This document shows positions 33,557-42,875 of a stretch of 64,000 nucleotides of DNA, in pieces. The stretch spans positions 1,736,001 to 1,800,000 of the forward strand of contig NZ_SMGR01000001.1 of assembly GCF_004346865.1 (NCBI RefSeq), read 5' to 3'. A program made the position numbers and the translations under genes. Position 1 is the stretch's first letter; every line of letters starts with the position of its first letter. The notes below the pieces were generated by a model. It was given only the letters and a program-made list of their open reading frames with translations. It did no database searches and was not told the DNA's origin. This DNA comes from Shimia isoporae. GTDB lineage: Bacteria > Pseudomonadota > Alphaproteobacteria > Rhodobacterales > Rhodobacteraceae.

Positions 33557-36343
33557 TCAGCTTGTCCTCGGCGCGCGCGCCAGAGCATCTGAAATGATCT
33601 CCGCTGCCCGTGTCGACCCCGCGTCCATGTCGGCGAGCAACCCTTCAATGTCTTCATGACCTGTTTCCCGCAACAAAAACGCTGTTCCACCGGCCCCAAT
33701 CGCTTCTGGATCAATCGTCGATCCACTTAGCAGCTTTGACGCCAATTGTACCTGCCAGCAAAGCGCGTATGCGGCCTCAAGCTCTGCCGCTTCTGCGGCG
33801 CTCATCCATTCAATTGCGACACCGGCCTGTAACCCCTCGGAAACAGCGCGTCTGGCATGACCTGCCAACAGTGCCCCCGCCTGGGAAACAAGTTCAATAT
33901 CTTGCAGTCGCCCGGCGCCGATCTTGGCATCCCAGGGCCCGTCAGGATGTTTCGCAGCCGCAATCCTCGCGCGCATCTCAGAGACGTCGATCCGCACCTG
34001 CGCTTCATCGCGCGGCCTGGCCAGAACTTCACAGCGGAATGCCTCGACTTCTTGCATCAGCGAGTCTTCTCCGGCGATAGGCCGCGCACGCGTCAACGCG
34101 AGATGCTCCCAAGTCCATGCCTCGTTGATCTGATAGTTCTTGAACGAGGCCAAAGAGGTTGCGACCGGCCCCTGTGTACCCGAGGGTCGCAACCGCATGT
34201 CCACCTCATAAAGCCGTCCCTGCGCCATCGGCGCAGACAATGCCGTCACAAGGGCCTGCGTCAGACGCGCGTAATACGCTCGAGCGGCCAATGGGCGTCG
34301 TCCGTCAGAAAACTCAACGCCGTCCGCATCATAGATCACTATGAGGTCCAGGTCTGACGTTGCATTCAGCCTCCGCGCACCCAAACTGCCCATCCCGAGC
34401 ACCATCGCGCCTCGCCCCGGTTGTGGGCCATGTTTCTCCGCGAACTGCGCCGCCACCGACGGCCACACACCAGCCACAACCGCCTGTGCAAGATCGGCAT
34501 ACTGCGCACCTGCTTCTTGCGCATCGATTAGCCCCCGCAACAAATGCACGCCAATACGGAACTGCCACTCCTTGCCCCACCGCCGTGCAGCGTCCAGCGA
34601 ATGCTCATAGTCCACCTCTGCTTGCAAACGTAGGTTAAGCTCATCCGACAATCCGCCAACACCCGGCCAGTCCGTAAAGAACGCCCCACCGATCACAGCA
34701 TCAAAAACGCCTGAATTTCGCGACAGATGCTGCGCCAAGGCGGGAGCCGTCCCGACAATGTCAGCCAAAAGGTCAATCAGATGCGTGTTTGCCTCAAACA
34801 GAGAAAACAACTGCACACCTGCTGGTAGCCCCTTCAGAAACCCGTCCAAAGCCAGCAAGGCTTCGTCAGGTCGTGCAGTGTCTGCGAGGCGTCGCAATAT
34901 TTCCGGCTTCACACGCTCGAATATTTCCACCGCCCGTGGACTGCGCAATGCGGGATAAGTGGCCCAGCGGTCGATGACCGCTTGGTCCAGAGCCTCGCTG
35001 GACTCAGGTTCTGACGTACCGGCATCTGGTGCAAAGAAGCCTTCGGTCAACTCGTGCACTTCAGTCAGCCTTTCCTGCAAGTCCTCCTGAAGCTCCGCCA
35101 CATTTCGCCCCATTAATCCTGCCACCCGCGCCCATCCATCAGGCGTCTTCGGCAAGCGGTGCGTTTGTGCATCGTTGACCATCTGAACCCTGTGCTCGAC
35201 CTCGCGGTGGAACCGGTAGTGATTTGACAAAGTGGCTGCCGCGCCTTCGGGCACCCAGCCCTTCTCTGCCAGATGTCCCAGCGCCGGCACAGTCCGCCGA
35301 TCTCGCAGGTCCCGATCACGCCCCCCTGCAATGATCTGGCGCGTCTGCGTGAAAAACTCGATCTCGCGAATGCCACCGCGGCCCAGCTTCATGTCATGCC
35401 CGTCAAGCGTGATCGGCCCACCGAGGCCTTTGTGTTCTCGAATGCGCAGCCGCATGTCGTGGGCGTCCTGTATTGCCGCGAAATCCAGATGCTTTCGCCA
35501 CACAAACGGTTTCAAAGTATCCAGAAACTTTTGCCCTGCCGCGAGATCTCCAGCGGAAGGGCGCGCCTTGATGTAGGCTGCCCGTTCCCAAGTACGCCCT
35601 AGACTTTCGTAATACCGCTCCGCGGTCTCCATCGCGATACAGACCGGCGTCACGGACGGATCGGGGCGCAACCTCAGATCGGTACGGAACACATACCCGT
35701 CGCCGGTAATGTCGCTCAGCATCGCCGCCATCTTGCGCGTCGCACGAATGAAACTAGCGCGCGCGTCATGATAGTCGTCGGGGTCAAAGCGCGTCTCATC
35801 GAAGAGGCAGATGAGATCGATGTCAGAACTGTAGTTCAGTTCATGCGCCCCCATTTTGCCCATCGCAATCGACACCATGCCACCCGCACTCGGAATGTCA
35901 TCTACGGTCGCGCCCGGCAACTTGCCGCGCCTGATTTCAGCTCCGATCGTGGTTTCAAGCGCCAGCTGGCTCGCCAGGTCGGCAAAGTCGGTTAGGGCCC
36001 CCGTGACGTTTTCCAATGCCCAGACACCGCTCAGGTCGGCCAATGCAGTCAGCAACGCGATCCGCCGCTTACCCTGTCGCAGAGCCGCAGGCATTTGATC
36101 CGGCGCAACCGCCCTCAAATCAGCAAACACCTCGGCCAGCGCCGTTTCGGGCGCGTGCAGCCCTGACGGTAGCCAGTCCGCTTCGCGTGCAACCAACCCC
36201 TTGAGGTATGGGGAACTTCCTGCAGCACCCGCAACCAGCTTTTTAAGGTCACCGGAGAGCGCAGGTACCAGAGCGGCAGCCTCTGCACCTAGGTCGGGAT
36301 CAAAAGCAATTGGGAGGCGGGTTATGCGGCTGGCAAATGTCAT
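33557..36343 (-). CDS. glnE: Glutamine synthetase adenylyltransferase/deadenylyltransferase
   Basis: 928 aa from MTFASRITRLPIAFDP. A bifunctional enzyme that adenylylates and deadenylylates glutamine synthetase in response to nitrogen. Two nucleotidyltransferase domains carry the expected acidic pairs: 'LNYSSDIDLICLFD' (about residue 190) and 'LNATSDLDLIVIYD' (about residue 665), each followed by its GlnD-type helical partner. The N-terminal 27 residues of the raw ORF are excluded. Length is normal. Confidence 0.93.
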   Translation of the reverse strand: MTFASRITRLPIAFDPDLGAEAAALVPALSGDLKKLVAGAAGSSPYLKGLVAREADWLPSGLHAPETALAEVFADLRAVAPDQMPAALRQGKRRIALLTALADLSGVWALENVTGALTDFADLASQLALETTIGAEIRRGKLPGATVDDIPSAGGMVSIAMGKMGAHELNYSSDIDLICLFDETRFDPDDYHDARASFIRATRKMAAMLSDITGDGYVFRTDLRLRPDPSVTPVCIAMETAERYYESLGRTWERAAYIKARPSAGDLAAGQKFLDTLKPFVWRKHLDFAAIQDAHDMRLRIREHKGLGGPITLDGHDMKLGRGGIREIEFFTQTRQIIAGGRDRDLRDRRTVPALGHLAEKGWVPEGAAATLSNHYRFHREVEHRVQMVNDAQTHRLPKTPDGWARVAGLMGRNVAELQEDLQERLTEVHELTEGFFAPDAGTSEPESSEALDQAVIDRWATYPALRSPRAVEIFERVKPEILRRLADTARPDEALLALDGFLKGLPAGVQLFSLFEANTHLIDLLADIVGTAPALAQHLSRNSGVFDAVIGGAFFTDWPGVGGLSDELNLRLQAEVDYEHSLDAARRWGKEWQFRIGVHLLRGLIDAQEAGAQYADLAQAVVAGVWPSVAAQFAEKHGPQPGRGAMVLGMGSLGARRLNATSDLDLIVIYDADGVEFSDGRRPLAARAYYARLTQALVTALSAPMAQGRLYEVDMRLRPSGTQGPVATSLASFKNYQINEAWTWEHLALTRARPIAGEDSLMQEVEAFRCEVLARPRDEAQVRIDVSEMRARIAAAKHPDGPWDAKIGAGRLQDIELVSQAGALLAGHARRAVSEGLQAGVAIEWMSAAEAAELEAAYALCWQVQLASKLLSGSTIDPEAIGAGGTAFLLRETGHEDIEGLLADMDAGSTRAAEIISDALARAPRTS

Positions 36344-36429
36344 GGCGCGACTTTGCGCAGGACTGCCAATGAGGTCAATCGGCCCGACCGCCGCACTGGC
36401 ACAAAACGACGGCGCATGGCACACGACGC

Positions 36430-36816
36430 CTAAACAACTGTCTCACCGGTCAAAGGCGTATCCTGACTGAACGTATTGATCCACGCGCCAGCTCGACGCT
36501 CCCACAAAGAACTGACAAGCATCGTCTCCCATTCGTGGTTCCCAACCCGCAGATAGTCCGCCCGATAGATCAAGATCGAGGCCGTTTCGCCCAGATACCG
36601 AATTTGCACATCACTCAACTTGTACTGCGCCACCGTACCGCCGCCGTCGAGTTGACCGACATGCGCGTCTTTGCCTGCGAAGCCATCGGGGTAAACGCCG
36701 ACGAAATCTTCAGACAACAATGCGGCGTCAGAGCTGCTGTCCCCCGTGACTAGTGCGCCCCAAACGCGGGTTTCCAACTTCAGCAACTCGGACAGTGCAA
36801 GAACTCGGTCAGTCAT
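36430..36816 (-). CDS. NTF2/SnoaL-like protein (DUF4440-type)
   Basis: 128 aa from MTDRVLALSELLKLETRVW. The pattern 'LLKLETRVWGALVTGD..ALLSEDFVGVYPDGFAGKDAHVGQL' and 'ETMLVSSLWERRAGAWINTFSQDTPL' fits a small NTF2-like alpha+beta cone, used for ligand binding or catalysis. No partner gene. Upstream sequence to 36885 is not needed. Confidence 0.7.
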   Translation of the reverse strand: MTDRVLALSELLKLETRVWGALVTGDSSSDAALLSEDFVGVYPDGFAGKDAHVGQLDGGGTVAQYKLSDVQIRYLGETASILIYRADYLRVGNHEWETMLVSSLWERRAGAWINTFSQDTPLTGETVV

Positions 36817-36949
36817 TCGAGAACCTTCAACTCTTCCCTCGTGAAAGGCAATGCAAAGGCCGAATCCCTCGTTCGAAACCACCAAAAAATTCGCTCACGA
36901 AACGAACTTTGCTTTAACTTTTGAGATCATCGCCGGCATGCACAGTCGC

Positions 36950-36969
36950 AATACCGACGTATTGCCGAC
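36950..36969. promoter_or_regulatory. Shared 20-mer, copy 2 (candidate operator)
   Basis: AATACCGACGTATTGCCGAC, one mismatch from the copy at 3772-3791. Extended by one base to the left and compared with the complementary arms, it also forms a palindrome GCAATAC-CGAC-GTATTGC (36948-36965). It could serve the DUF4440-type gene (131 nt away) or the DUF2852 gene (167 nt away). Confidence 0.45.
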
Positions 36970-37086
36970 GCAAAACAGAACCAGGAAACCCTTAAAAAAC
37001 ATCAATTATTAAAAGGCGAAACACAAAAATGTAAAAAACATTCACATACCCTCTTGCATTGCTCTCAAACAATGACAATCTTGGAT

Positions 37087-37105
37087 ATGTAAACACGATT
37101 TACAT
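37087..37105. promoter_or_regulatory. Dyad upstream of the DUF2852 gene
   Basis: ATGTAAA (37087-37093), CACGA, TTTACAT (37099-37105): seven-base perfect arms ending 31 nt before the start codon, where a -10 region would lie. An operator is plausible. The spacing does not match the TGT-N12-ACA PpsR/CrtJ motif exactly. Confidence 0.35.
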
Positions 37106-37135
37106 TCAACGTCACACCGAACACCGGAGATACAA

Positions 37136-37564
37136 ATGACACCTGCCGCTACCGCCCAACATGCCGACACCCAGCACATGAGCTGGCTTGGCAAGTCCGA
37201 GGCCTGGCTCGACAGCAAAGGCAAAGGCGCCTGGATCGCTGCCATGGTCCTTGGTTTTGTCTTCTTCTGGCCCGTTGGTCTGGCCCTTCTGTTCTACATG
37301 ATCTGGAGCAAGGAAATGTTCAAGAAAAGCCACCGCAGCTGCGGCCGGTCCCGTCGCATGCATATGATGCAATCGTCCGGCAACACCGCCTTTGACAGCT
37401 ACCGCGACGAAACACTGCGTCGCCTCGAAGACGAGCAGCGCAGCTTTGAAGACTTCCTGCAGCGTCTGCGCGAGGCCAAGGACAAAGCCGAATTCGACCA
37501 GTTCATGGACGAGCGCGCCAAAAAGGCCGCCGAACCGAGAGAACCGGAGACCGAGGACGCCTAA
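37136..37564 (+). CDS. DUF2852 domain membrane protein
   Basis: 142 aa. One TM helix (about residues 34-58, 'GAWIAAMVLGFVFFWPVGLALLFYMIWS') after a short N-terminus, then a cytoplasmic-looking coiled-coil tail ('YRDETLRRLEDEQRSFEDFLQRLREAKDKAEFDQFMDER'). This matches the DUF2852 family, function unknown. A clear terminator follows at 37587. Confidence 0.82.
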   Translation: MTPAATAQHADTQHMSWLGKSEAWLDSKGKGAWIAAMVLGFVFFWPVGLALLFYMIWSKEMFKKSHRSCGRSRRMHMMQSSGNTAFDSYRDETLRRLEDEQRSFEDFLQRLREAKDKAEFDQFMDERAKKAAEPREPETEDA

Positions 37565-37586
37565 GTCCGCCTGTGCTATGATGACT

Positions 37587-37613
37587 GGAGCGGCGCAACC
37601 GCCGCTCCTTTTT
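37587..37613 (+). terminator. Rho-independent terminator after the DUF2852 gene
   Basis: GGAGCGGCG (37587-37595), loop CAAC, CGCCGCTCC (37600-37608), then TTTTT. Nine-base perfect stem. Confidence 0.92.
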
Positions 37614-37644
37614 CTGTTTTCCAGTATCTTAGGAAGAAAACTCC

Positions 37645-38094
37645 ATGTCGCAACGCAGCTTCACCCTGCCTGATCCTGAGCTCCAATCGGAGTTCTATGC
37701 CGACGTTCCATTCAAGCGCTTCATGGCTTGGATCATCGACACAATACTTGTCACGGTAGTTTGTGTTCTGATTGTTCCGCTCACAGCCTTCACAGGTATT
37801 TTCTTCTTTGGTTTCCTGCTTCTCGTTGTGGGGTTCGCTTACCGCGCCATCACGCTGGCCAACAATTCGGCTACGTGGGGTATGCGGCTCACATCCATCG
37901 AAATGCGCCGCATGGATGGCAATCGCTTTGATCTGGGAACGGCGTTCCTGCACACGCTGGGCTACCACATCAGCTTTACGTTCTTTATCATTCAGGTTGT
38001 TTCAATCGTTCTGATGATGACGACCGCCCGCGCCCAAGGCCTAACAGATCATCTGCTCGGCACCGTCGCGATCAACCGTGCCGCACGTTACTGA
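37645..38094 (+). CDS. RDD family membrane protein
   Basis: 149 aa. The family signature '[17 protein letters not shown]' (Arg-Asp version of the RDD motif) is at residues 25-41, followed by '[17 protein letters not shown]'. Three TM helices are predicted. RDD proteins include proposed ion/proton transporters, but the substrate is unknown here. Confidence 0.85.
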   Translation: MSQRSFTLPDPELQSEFYADVPFKRFMAWIIDTILVTVVCVLIVPLTAFTGIFFFGFLLLVVGFAYRAITLANNSATWGMRLTSIEMRRMDGNRFDLGTAFLHTLGYHISFTFFIIQVVSIVLMMTTARAQGLTDHLLGTVAINRAARY

Positions 38095-38102
38095 AGCCCC
38101 TC

Positions 38103-38125
38103 GTTAACCACAAAGATGTTAACCA
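38103..38125. repeat. Direct repeat of GTTAACCA
   Basis: GTTAACCA at 38103-38110 and 38118-38125, spaced 15 bp apart start to start, in the gap between the RDD gene and bpt. The two TTAAs are 11 nt apart, which is not the N7 CtrA spacing. Purpose unclear; possible weak half-sites. Confidence 0.3.
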
Positions 38126-38201
38126 ACGGAGCAGAATCCGGGGCTTGGCGCTCCAACAACCTATTGCTATCGTGGAAAGTGACCCTATTTTCCGGAGCGC
38201 A

Positions 38202-39023
38202 ATGCGCCACACCTTACCATTAACGCCCCAGTTTTACGTGACGGCCCCACAACCTTGTCCTTACTTGGCCGGGCGGATGGAACGTAAACTGTTCACGGCG
38301 CTGCAGGGAGACAGCGCCGGAGCGTTGAACGACGCCCTCAGCCATCAAGGCTTCCGCCGGTCCCAGAACGTGCTCTACCGTCCGTCATGCACCGATTGTG
38401 CAGCCTGCCTGTCGGCGCGGATCGACGTTTCCAAGTTCAAGCCCAACAAAAGTCAGCGCCGCACCATGCGCCGAAACCTTGGGCTCCAACGCCGCGCAAC
38501 CTCGCCTTGGGCCACCGAAGAGCAGTACGAGCTTTTCCGCTCATATCTTGATCGGCGTCATGCCGATGGCGGCATGGCGGATATGGATGTGTTCGAGTTT
38601 GCCGCGATGATCGAAGAGACACCGATCCGGTCGCGCGTCGTAGAATACACGGACAGCCAGAGTCGGGATCTGATCGGCGTATCGCTGACCGATGTGCTGG
38701 AGGACGGCTTGTCGATGGTCTACTCGTTCTACACGCCGGATCGTCAACAGCAGTCGCTCGGAACATATCTGATCCTCGATCACATCGAAATCGCGCGCGA
38801 AGCTGGCCTGCCTTATGTATATCTCGGCTATTGGGTGCCAGGCAGCGAGAAGATGCACTACAAGTCCCGGTTCTCGGGCCTCGAAGTTTATCATGGCGGC
38901 GAATGGCAGCCCATCGGTGATCCGACGCGCTTCGAGGATACACAGCATCCGCTGAACGCCGACCCGATCGCCGAACAGGTTGCCAATATCCAGCTCCCCG
39001 ACATTCTCGGTACCCGAAAGTAA
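38202..39023 (+). CDS. bpt: Aspartate/glutamate leucyltransferase (Bpt, arginyltransferase-like)
   Basis: 273 aa from [14 protein letters not shown], with CGGAGCG upstream. N-end rule enzyme that adds Leu from tRNA to proteins starting in Asp or Glu, marking them for ClpAP. Family motifs: '[17 protein letters not shown]', '[24 protein letters not shown]' (the Cys-rich substrate region), and '[22 protein letters not shown]', '[20 protein letters not shown]' of the ATE_C acyltransferase fold. Some databases call it an arginyltransferase. Confidence 0.9.
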   Translation: MRHTLPLTPQFYVTAPQPCPYLAGRMERKLFTALQGDSAGALNDALSHQGFRRSQNVLYRPSCTDCAACLSARIDVSKFKPNKSQRRTMRRNLGLQRRATSPWATEEQYELFRSYLDRRHADGGMADMDVFEFAAMIEETPIRSRVVEYTDSQSRDLIGVSLTDVLEDGLSMVYSFYTPDRQQQSLGTYLILDHIEIAREAGLPYVYLGYWVPGSEKMHYKSRFSGLEVYHGGEWQPIGDPTRFEDTQHPLNADPIAEQVANIQLPDILGTRK

Positions 39024-39024
39024 T

Positions 39025-39414
39025 ATGACGCGCCACCTGCACGCTGTCGCGATCGTTGTCCCCGACTACGACGAGGCGCTGTCATTCTATGTTGGAAAGC
39101 TCGGCTTTGTCTTGCGCGAGGATCGACGGGTTACCTCTGAGAAACGCTGGGTTGTTATCGCTCCTGACACGCGCAGCCAAACGACCATTCTTTTGGCACG
39201 TGCCGCCACGTGTGAGCAGCGCGCCATAGTTGGAAGACAATTTGGTGGACGGGTTGGCCTCTTTCTCCACACTGACGACTTCGCCCGCGATCATGCCGCG
39301 ATGCTCGATGGTGGTGTGCAGTTTGAAGAGTCCCCCCGCCAAGAGGAATACGGCTTGGTCGCTGTCTGGCGCGATCCCTTTGGTAACCGTTGGGACCTTC
39401 TGCAACTGACATAG
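39025..39414 (+). CDS. VOC superfamily protein (glyoxalase/bleomycin-resistance fold)
   Basis: 129 aa from MTRHLHAVAIVVPDYDEALSFYVGKLGF, one base after the bpt stop, so likely cotranscribed. Metal-ligand-type positions H5, 'FLHTDDF' and 'DPFGNRWDLLQL' are visible. Substrate unknown. Confidence 0.85.
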   Translation: MTRHLHAVAIVVPDYDEALSFYVGKLGFVLREDRRVTSEKRWVVIAPDTRSQTTILLARAATCEQRAIVGRQFGGRVGLFLHTDDFARDHAAMLDGGVQFEESPRQEEYGLVAVWRDPFGNRWDLLQLT

Positions 39415-39428
39415 TCCACAAATTGGGA

Positions 39429-39456
39429 CGGGGGCCCGTAGGCCCCCGCTCTTTCT
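39429..39456. terminator. Hairpin between VOC gene and TRAP dctM (probable terminator)
   Basis: CGGGGGCC (39429-39436), loop CGTA, GGCCCCCG (39441-39448), then CTCTTTCT on the plus side, 15 nt after the VOC stop. The T-run is imperfect. It may terminate both convergent units. Confidence 0.6.
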
Positions 39457-39468
39457 CAATATCTAGGA

Positions 39469-41823
39469 TCAGTTCCCGATCAGGGCCGGCAGGATCGTCA
39501 CGATACTCGGGAAGTACCAAAGGATCCCCAAACCAACGACCTGGATCAGCACGAAGGGAATGATGCCCTTGTAGATGTGGCCGGTTGTGACCTCTTTTGG
39601 AGCAACCCCTCTGAGGTAGAAGAGTGCAAATCCAAACGGAGGCGTCAGGAACGACGTCTGCAAGTTCACGGCAATCATGATCGTCACCCATTTAGGATCA
39701 AATGTACCGCCGTAGATCACCGGACCAACGATCGGAATTACGATGTAGATGATCTCAAGGAAGTCGAGCACGAAGCCGAGAATGAAGAGCACAAGCATCA
39801 CAATCAGGAAGACCGTCAATTCGTTGTCAAACGAACGCAGGAACTGCTGAATGTAGTGCTCGCCACCGAAACTGATCACAACAAGGTTCAGAAGCTGTGA
39901 ACCGATCAGGATGGTGAACACCATCGAGGTCACCTTCGCGGTTTCCCGAACAATAGGTGTCAGCACCTTGCCGCGCATCAGAACCCAACAGCCATAAAGG
40001 AAACCAAACATTGCAAAGAGATATGCAATCTTGGCCACCGCGAAGGCGATCAGGTTTTCAAGCGCCACATCTTCCTGGTTGATGCGCAGATCAAAATTCA
40101 CCCCGACAAGGATCATGATGATGATCGCAAAAGTCGCCCAGATGATCAGCCCACCGGATTTGCCTTGATCGTGCAGCTTGCGATAGGCCGCCAGCAGGAT
40201 CGCACCGCCCGCACCCAACGCCGCAGCAGGCGTCGGATTGGTGATGCCACCCAAAATGGAACCAAGCACGGCAACAATCAAAACCAGCGGCGGGAACACA
40301 ACGCGTAAGAGTTCGTTCTGTCCCAGACGACGGGTCGCCTCACGACACCCATAGAGTGTCAACGCCAGCGGCACCGCCAGATAGATCAGGGTCCAGCCCG
40401 GTGTGGTGGTCGGCCGGATGAACAGGATGTCCACCAGAATAGCCAGCAGAACGCCAGCCCCACCAATCAAGAGCGGTTTTGGATCCTTACTCGGGGCCAC
40501 GCCGCGAGCCGTGGTCAAAACCAGACCCAACAGAAGGAAACCAATCGCAATTCCGGAACCAATCGGAGCGGCAGCGGCGACCTTCTCAGCGAAGCGTTCC
40601 TGACGCTCCTCATCGGTCAACGCACGGGCCTGAGCCACGCCCCCGGCTTCGTCAATTGCGGCTTGTTCAGCCAGAGCAGTATTCCACGCCTCTTCACCAT
40701 GCAGATCAATCATAGACGCCGAACACTCTTCGCTTACGTTGGTACGCAAGCTCGCTGTTTTGCCGGCATCCGAGAAGCTGTCCACAACGATGTGCTGGTT
40801 GCCAATCAAGTTGACCTGACCCATCAGGATCACACCACCGATCAGAGCAGCAGGCACGAAGAGGAACCAAGTCATGCTCTCGCGCTTTGTCACCGCTTCG
40901 CCGCTGCTTTCGCCGAACTCAACCGCGGGGGCTTCCTTCGGATTAATCAGCGCGTAACCGAAGGCATAGAGGCCATACAGCACTGCGAGCATAATACCCG
41001 GCAACAAAGCCGCCTGGAACAACGTACCAACCGAGACAACCGCCGGCTCACCCAGATAGGTCAACGCGTCGGAACAACCAGCCACCTGAGCACGTGTTTC
41101 CTGTGCCGCCGAATAGAGGTCGCCCGCCAGTGTTCCCAAAAGAACGATCACGATAGACGGCGGAATGATCTGGCCCAGCGTACCGGAAGCCGCAATCACG
41201 CCGGTTGCCAGCTTAGGGTTGTAACCGTGCTTAAGCATGGTTGGCAGCGACAGCAGGCCCATGGTCACCACTGTAGCGCCCACAATACCCGTGGAGGCCG
41301 CAAGGAACGCACCCACAACCACAACCGACACAGCCAAACCACCAGGCAGCGGACCAAAGACGCGCGCCATCGTTGTCAGAAGGTCGTTTGCAATTTTAGA
41401 GCGTTCCAGTGTGATGCCCATAAGGACAAACATCACAACCGCCAGGAGGGTTTCGATTGACTGACCCGCCAACACACGTTCGTTCATACGGTTCACGATG
41501 AACGAAATGTTGCGATCCATGGCGGTTTCCCAACCGCCTTTGAAAACAGGCTCCGCATAAGTCGGCAAATCCGGATACCTGAATATCGAGATCGTATCCG
41601 CCTTGATCCCTTGCGCGATCAAATCGGCGTACATGGCCGAGCCCGTGTCAATGGCCTGGTGCACGAGAATACCAGCGCTATCGAGCGCGGCAATAATACC
41701 AAACGAGATTACACCTGCGCCACCGATGGCAAACGCCACTGGAAAGCCCGAGAGAATGCCTCCGAAGAGGCAGAGAAAGACGATAATCAGGCCGATTTCG
41801 ACCCCATCAAGTCCAAATAGCAT
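39469..41823 (-). CDS. dctM: TRAP transporter large permease DctM, extended form
   Basis: 784 aa, far longer than the usual DctM of about 430 aa. Both ends are recognisable: 'LTTMARVFGPLPGGLAVSVVVVGAFLAASTGIVGATVVTMGLLSLP' near residues 150-195, and 'IMIAVNLQTSFLTPPFGFALFYLRGVAPKEVTTGHIYKGIIPFVLIQ' at the C-terminus. An extra N-terminal loop (about 55-115) and a large middle insertion (about 330-560, with a hydrophilic Glu/Ala-rich part then more TM helices) account for the length. TakM-type DctM proteins are often large. It carries the solute through the membrane using Na+. Confidence 0.88.
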   Translation of the reverse strand: MLFGLDGVEIGLIIVFLCLFGGILSGFPVAFAIGGAGVISFGIIAALDSAGILVHQAIDTGSAMYADLIAQGIKADTISIFRYPDLPTYAEPVFKGGWETAMDRNISFIVNRMNERVLAGQSIETLLAVVMFVLMGITLERSKIANDLLTTMARVFGPLPGGLAVSVVVVGAFLAASTGIVGATVVTMGLLSLPTMLKHGYNPKLATGVIAASGTLGQIIPPSIVIVLLGTLAGDLYSAAQETRAQVAGCSDALTYLGEPAVVSVGTLFQAALLPGIMLAVLYGLYAFGYALINPKEAPAVEFGESSGEAVTKRESMTWFLFVPAALIGGVILMGQVNLIGNQHIVVDSFSDAGKTASLRTNVSEECSASMIDLHGEEAWNTALAEQAAIDEAGGVAQARALTDEERQERFAEKVAAAAPIGSGIAIGFLLLGLVLTTARGVAPSKDPKPLLIGGAGVLLAILVDILFIRPTTTPGWTLIYLAVPLALTLYGCREATRRLGQNELLRVVFPPLVLIVAVLGSILGGITNPTPAAALGAGGAILLAAYRKLHDQGKSGGLIIWATFAIIIMILVGVNFDLRINQEDVALENLIAFAVAKIAYLFAMFGFLYGCWVLMRGKVLTPIVRETAKVTSMVFTILIGSQLLNLVVISFGGEHYIQQFLRSFDNELTVFLIVMLVLFILGFVLDFLEIIYIVIPIVGPVIYGGTFDPKWVTIMIAVNLQTSFLTPPFGFALFYLRGVAPKEVTTGHIYKGIIPFVLIQVVGLGILWYFPSIVTILPALIGN

Positions 41824-41840
41824 TGTTTCTGCCCCTTAGA

Positions 41841-42764
41841 TTAGTGCGTGCCTTCATAGGCTTCTTCGCCTTCGCCCAGCGAGTCGCGGTCAAGATACTT
41901 GCCCTCGCTCTCCGGACCTTCCTTGCGCTCGAGATAGGAGCGATAGAAGAAGGCGATGGATTGCAGGAACACCATGCCTGCGAAAGCCACCAGTAGGATT
42001 TTGAAAAGGAAATAGGCGTTGAACCCGTTCGGCGAAAAGCCGATTGTTTCCACGTTCCACTTGAGGATACGCGCCTTTTTCATAAGCAGTTCGAGCTTGT
42101 CGGAAGCGGATACCTTCGGTGTCACGAGGTGACGCCATAGGAAGTACCAGCCATACATCCACGTCAGTACAGCAGCAGGCATCATGAAGACCAGCGCCCC
42201 GAACATGTCGACCGAGCGCTTGGCACGATAGCTGATGGCTGAATATACAAGGTCCACTCGAACGTGGCCGCCTTGAACGAATGTGTAGGTCGCACACAGG
42301 CTCACAATCATGGCGTTGTAGAGCTTCAGTTCTTCGGCCCACCAGCTGACGTCCTTTGTGAGCCAATCCACGCCAAAGATCAGCGAAATCTCCGCCACGG
42401 TGAAGATACGCTGCATGAAAATGATCATGATCTGCTGCAGAACCATGAGCAGGCCTGCCCAGGCAAAGAAGCGTCCAACCGTGTTGGCAAAGCCTTCCAG
42501 CACCCGGACACACCCCCACATGAAGGAGTTTCGCCACAGGCCGATCGCCGTGATGATCAGGAAGGTCGTAAAGACCACGAAAAAGAATTCTGTCGAGCCG
42601 CCATAGTAGACGAAGCGCATGAGTGCTTGCTTGTCCTCGGTGGTCTCAAGACCGCCAATCCAGCTCAGCCATTGGCCCGGGTGCGAGATCGCATACCCTG
42701 TATTGATGAAAGCCTGGCCGATGTTGGAAAAGAACCAGACGATTGCGTCCAGCATTGTCCCCAC
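41841..42764 (-). CDS. dctQ: TRAP transporter small permease DctQ, extended form
   Basis: 307 aa; typical DctQ is about 170-200 aa. Four TM helices are visible, with the 'VQGGHVRVDLVYSAISYRAKRSVDMFG' motif of DctQ around residues 165-190, and additional N- and C-terminal segments. It lies 17 nt upstream of dctM. It helps couple the binding protein to DctM. Confidence 0.85.
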   Translation of the reverse strand: MGTMLDAIVWFFSNIGQAFINTGYAISHPGQWLSWIGGLETTEDKQALMRFVYYGGSTEFFFVVFTTFLIITAIGLWRNSFMWGCVRVLEGFANTVGRFFAWAGLLMVLQQIMIIFMQRIFTVAEISLIFGVDWLTKDVSWWAEELKLYNAMIVSLCATYTFVQGGHVRVDLVYSAISYRAKRSVDMFGALVFMMPAAVLTWMYGWYFLWRHLVTPKVSASDKLELLMKKARILKWNVETIGFSPNGFNAYFLFKILLVAFAGMVFLQSIAFFYRSYLERKEGPESEGKYLDRDSLGEGEEAYEGTH

Positions 42765-42825
42765 ATCCCCTTATTGAGTTTTTGCGGAACCGCGTCGTTC
42801 GTGCACTGGTTCCCTTTAGGAATAT

Positions 42826-42850
42826 GGCCCCCCGAAATCTCCGGAGGGCC
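42826..42850 (-). promoter_or_regulatory. Intercistronic hairpin between dctP and dctQ
   Basis: GGCCCTCCG/CGGGGGGCC (nine pairs, one G-U, minus strand) with a seven-base loop, in the 111-nt gap after dctP. It lacks a strong T-run. Such hairpins commonly protect the binding-protein mRNA 3' end or attenuate read-through, giving more DctP than DctQM. Confidence 0.55.
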
Positions 42851-42875
42851 ACATTATTCTTTTCAGCGCAAGGCC

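Larger units (their letters stand above)
36817..37135. other. 319-nt intergenic region between the DUF4440-type and DUF2852 genes
   Basis: Divergent region rich in regulatory-looking sequence and low in G+C around 36990-37045. It holds the shared 20-mer (36950-36969), a small dyad AATGT-AAAAA-ACATT (37028-37042), and a dyad ATGTAAA-CACGA-TTTACAT (37087-37105). No gene seen. Confidence 0.5.

Noticed and set aside
37087-37105. PpsR/CrtJ site TGT-N12-ACA
   Set aside because: The gap between TGT and ACA is 11, not 12, and no photosynthesis genes lie nearby.
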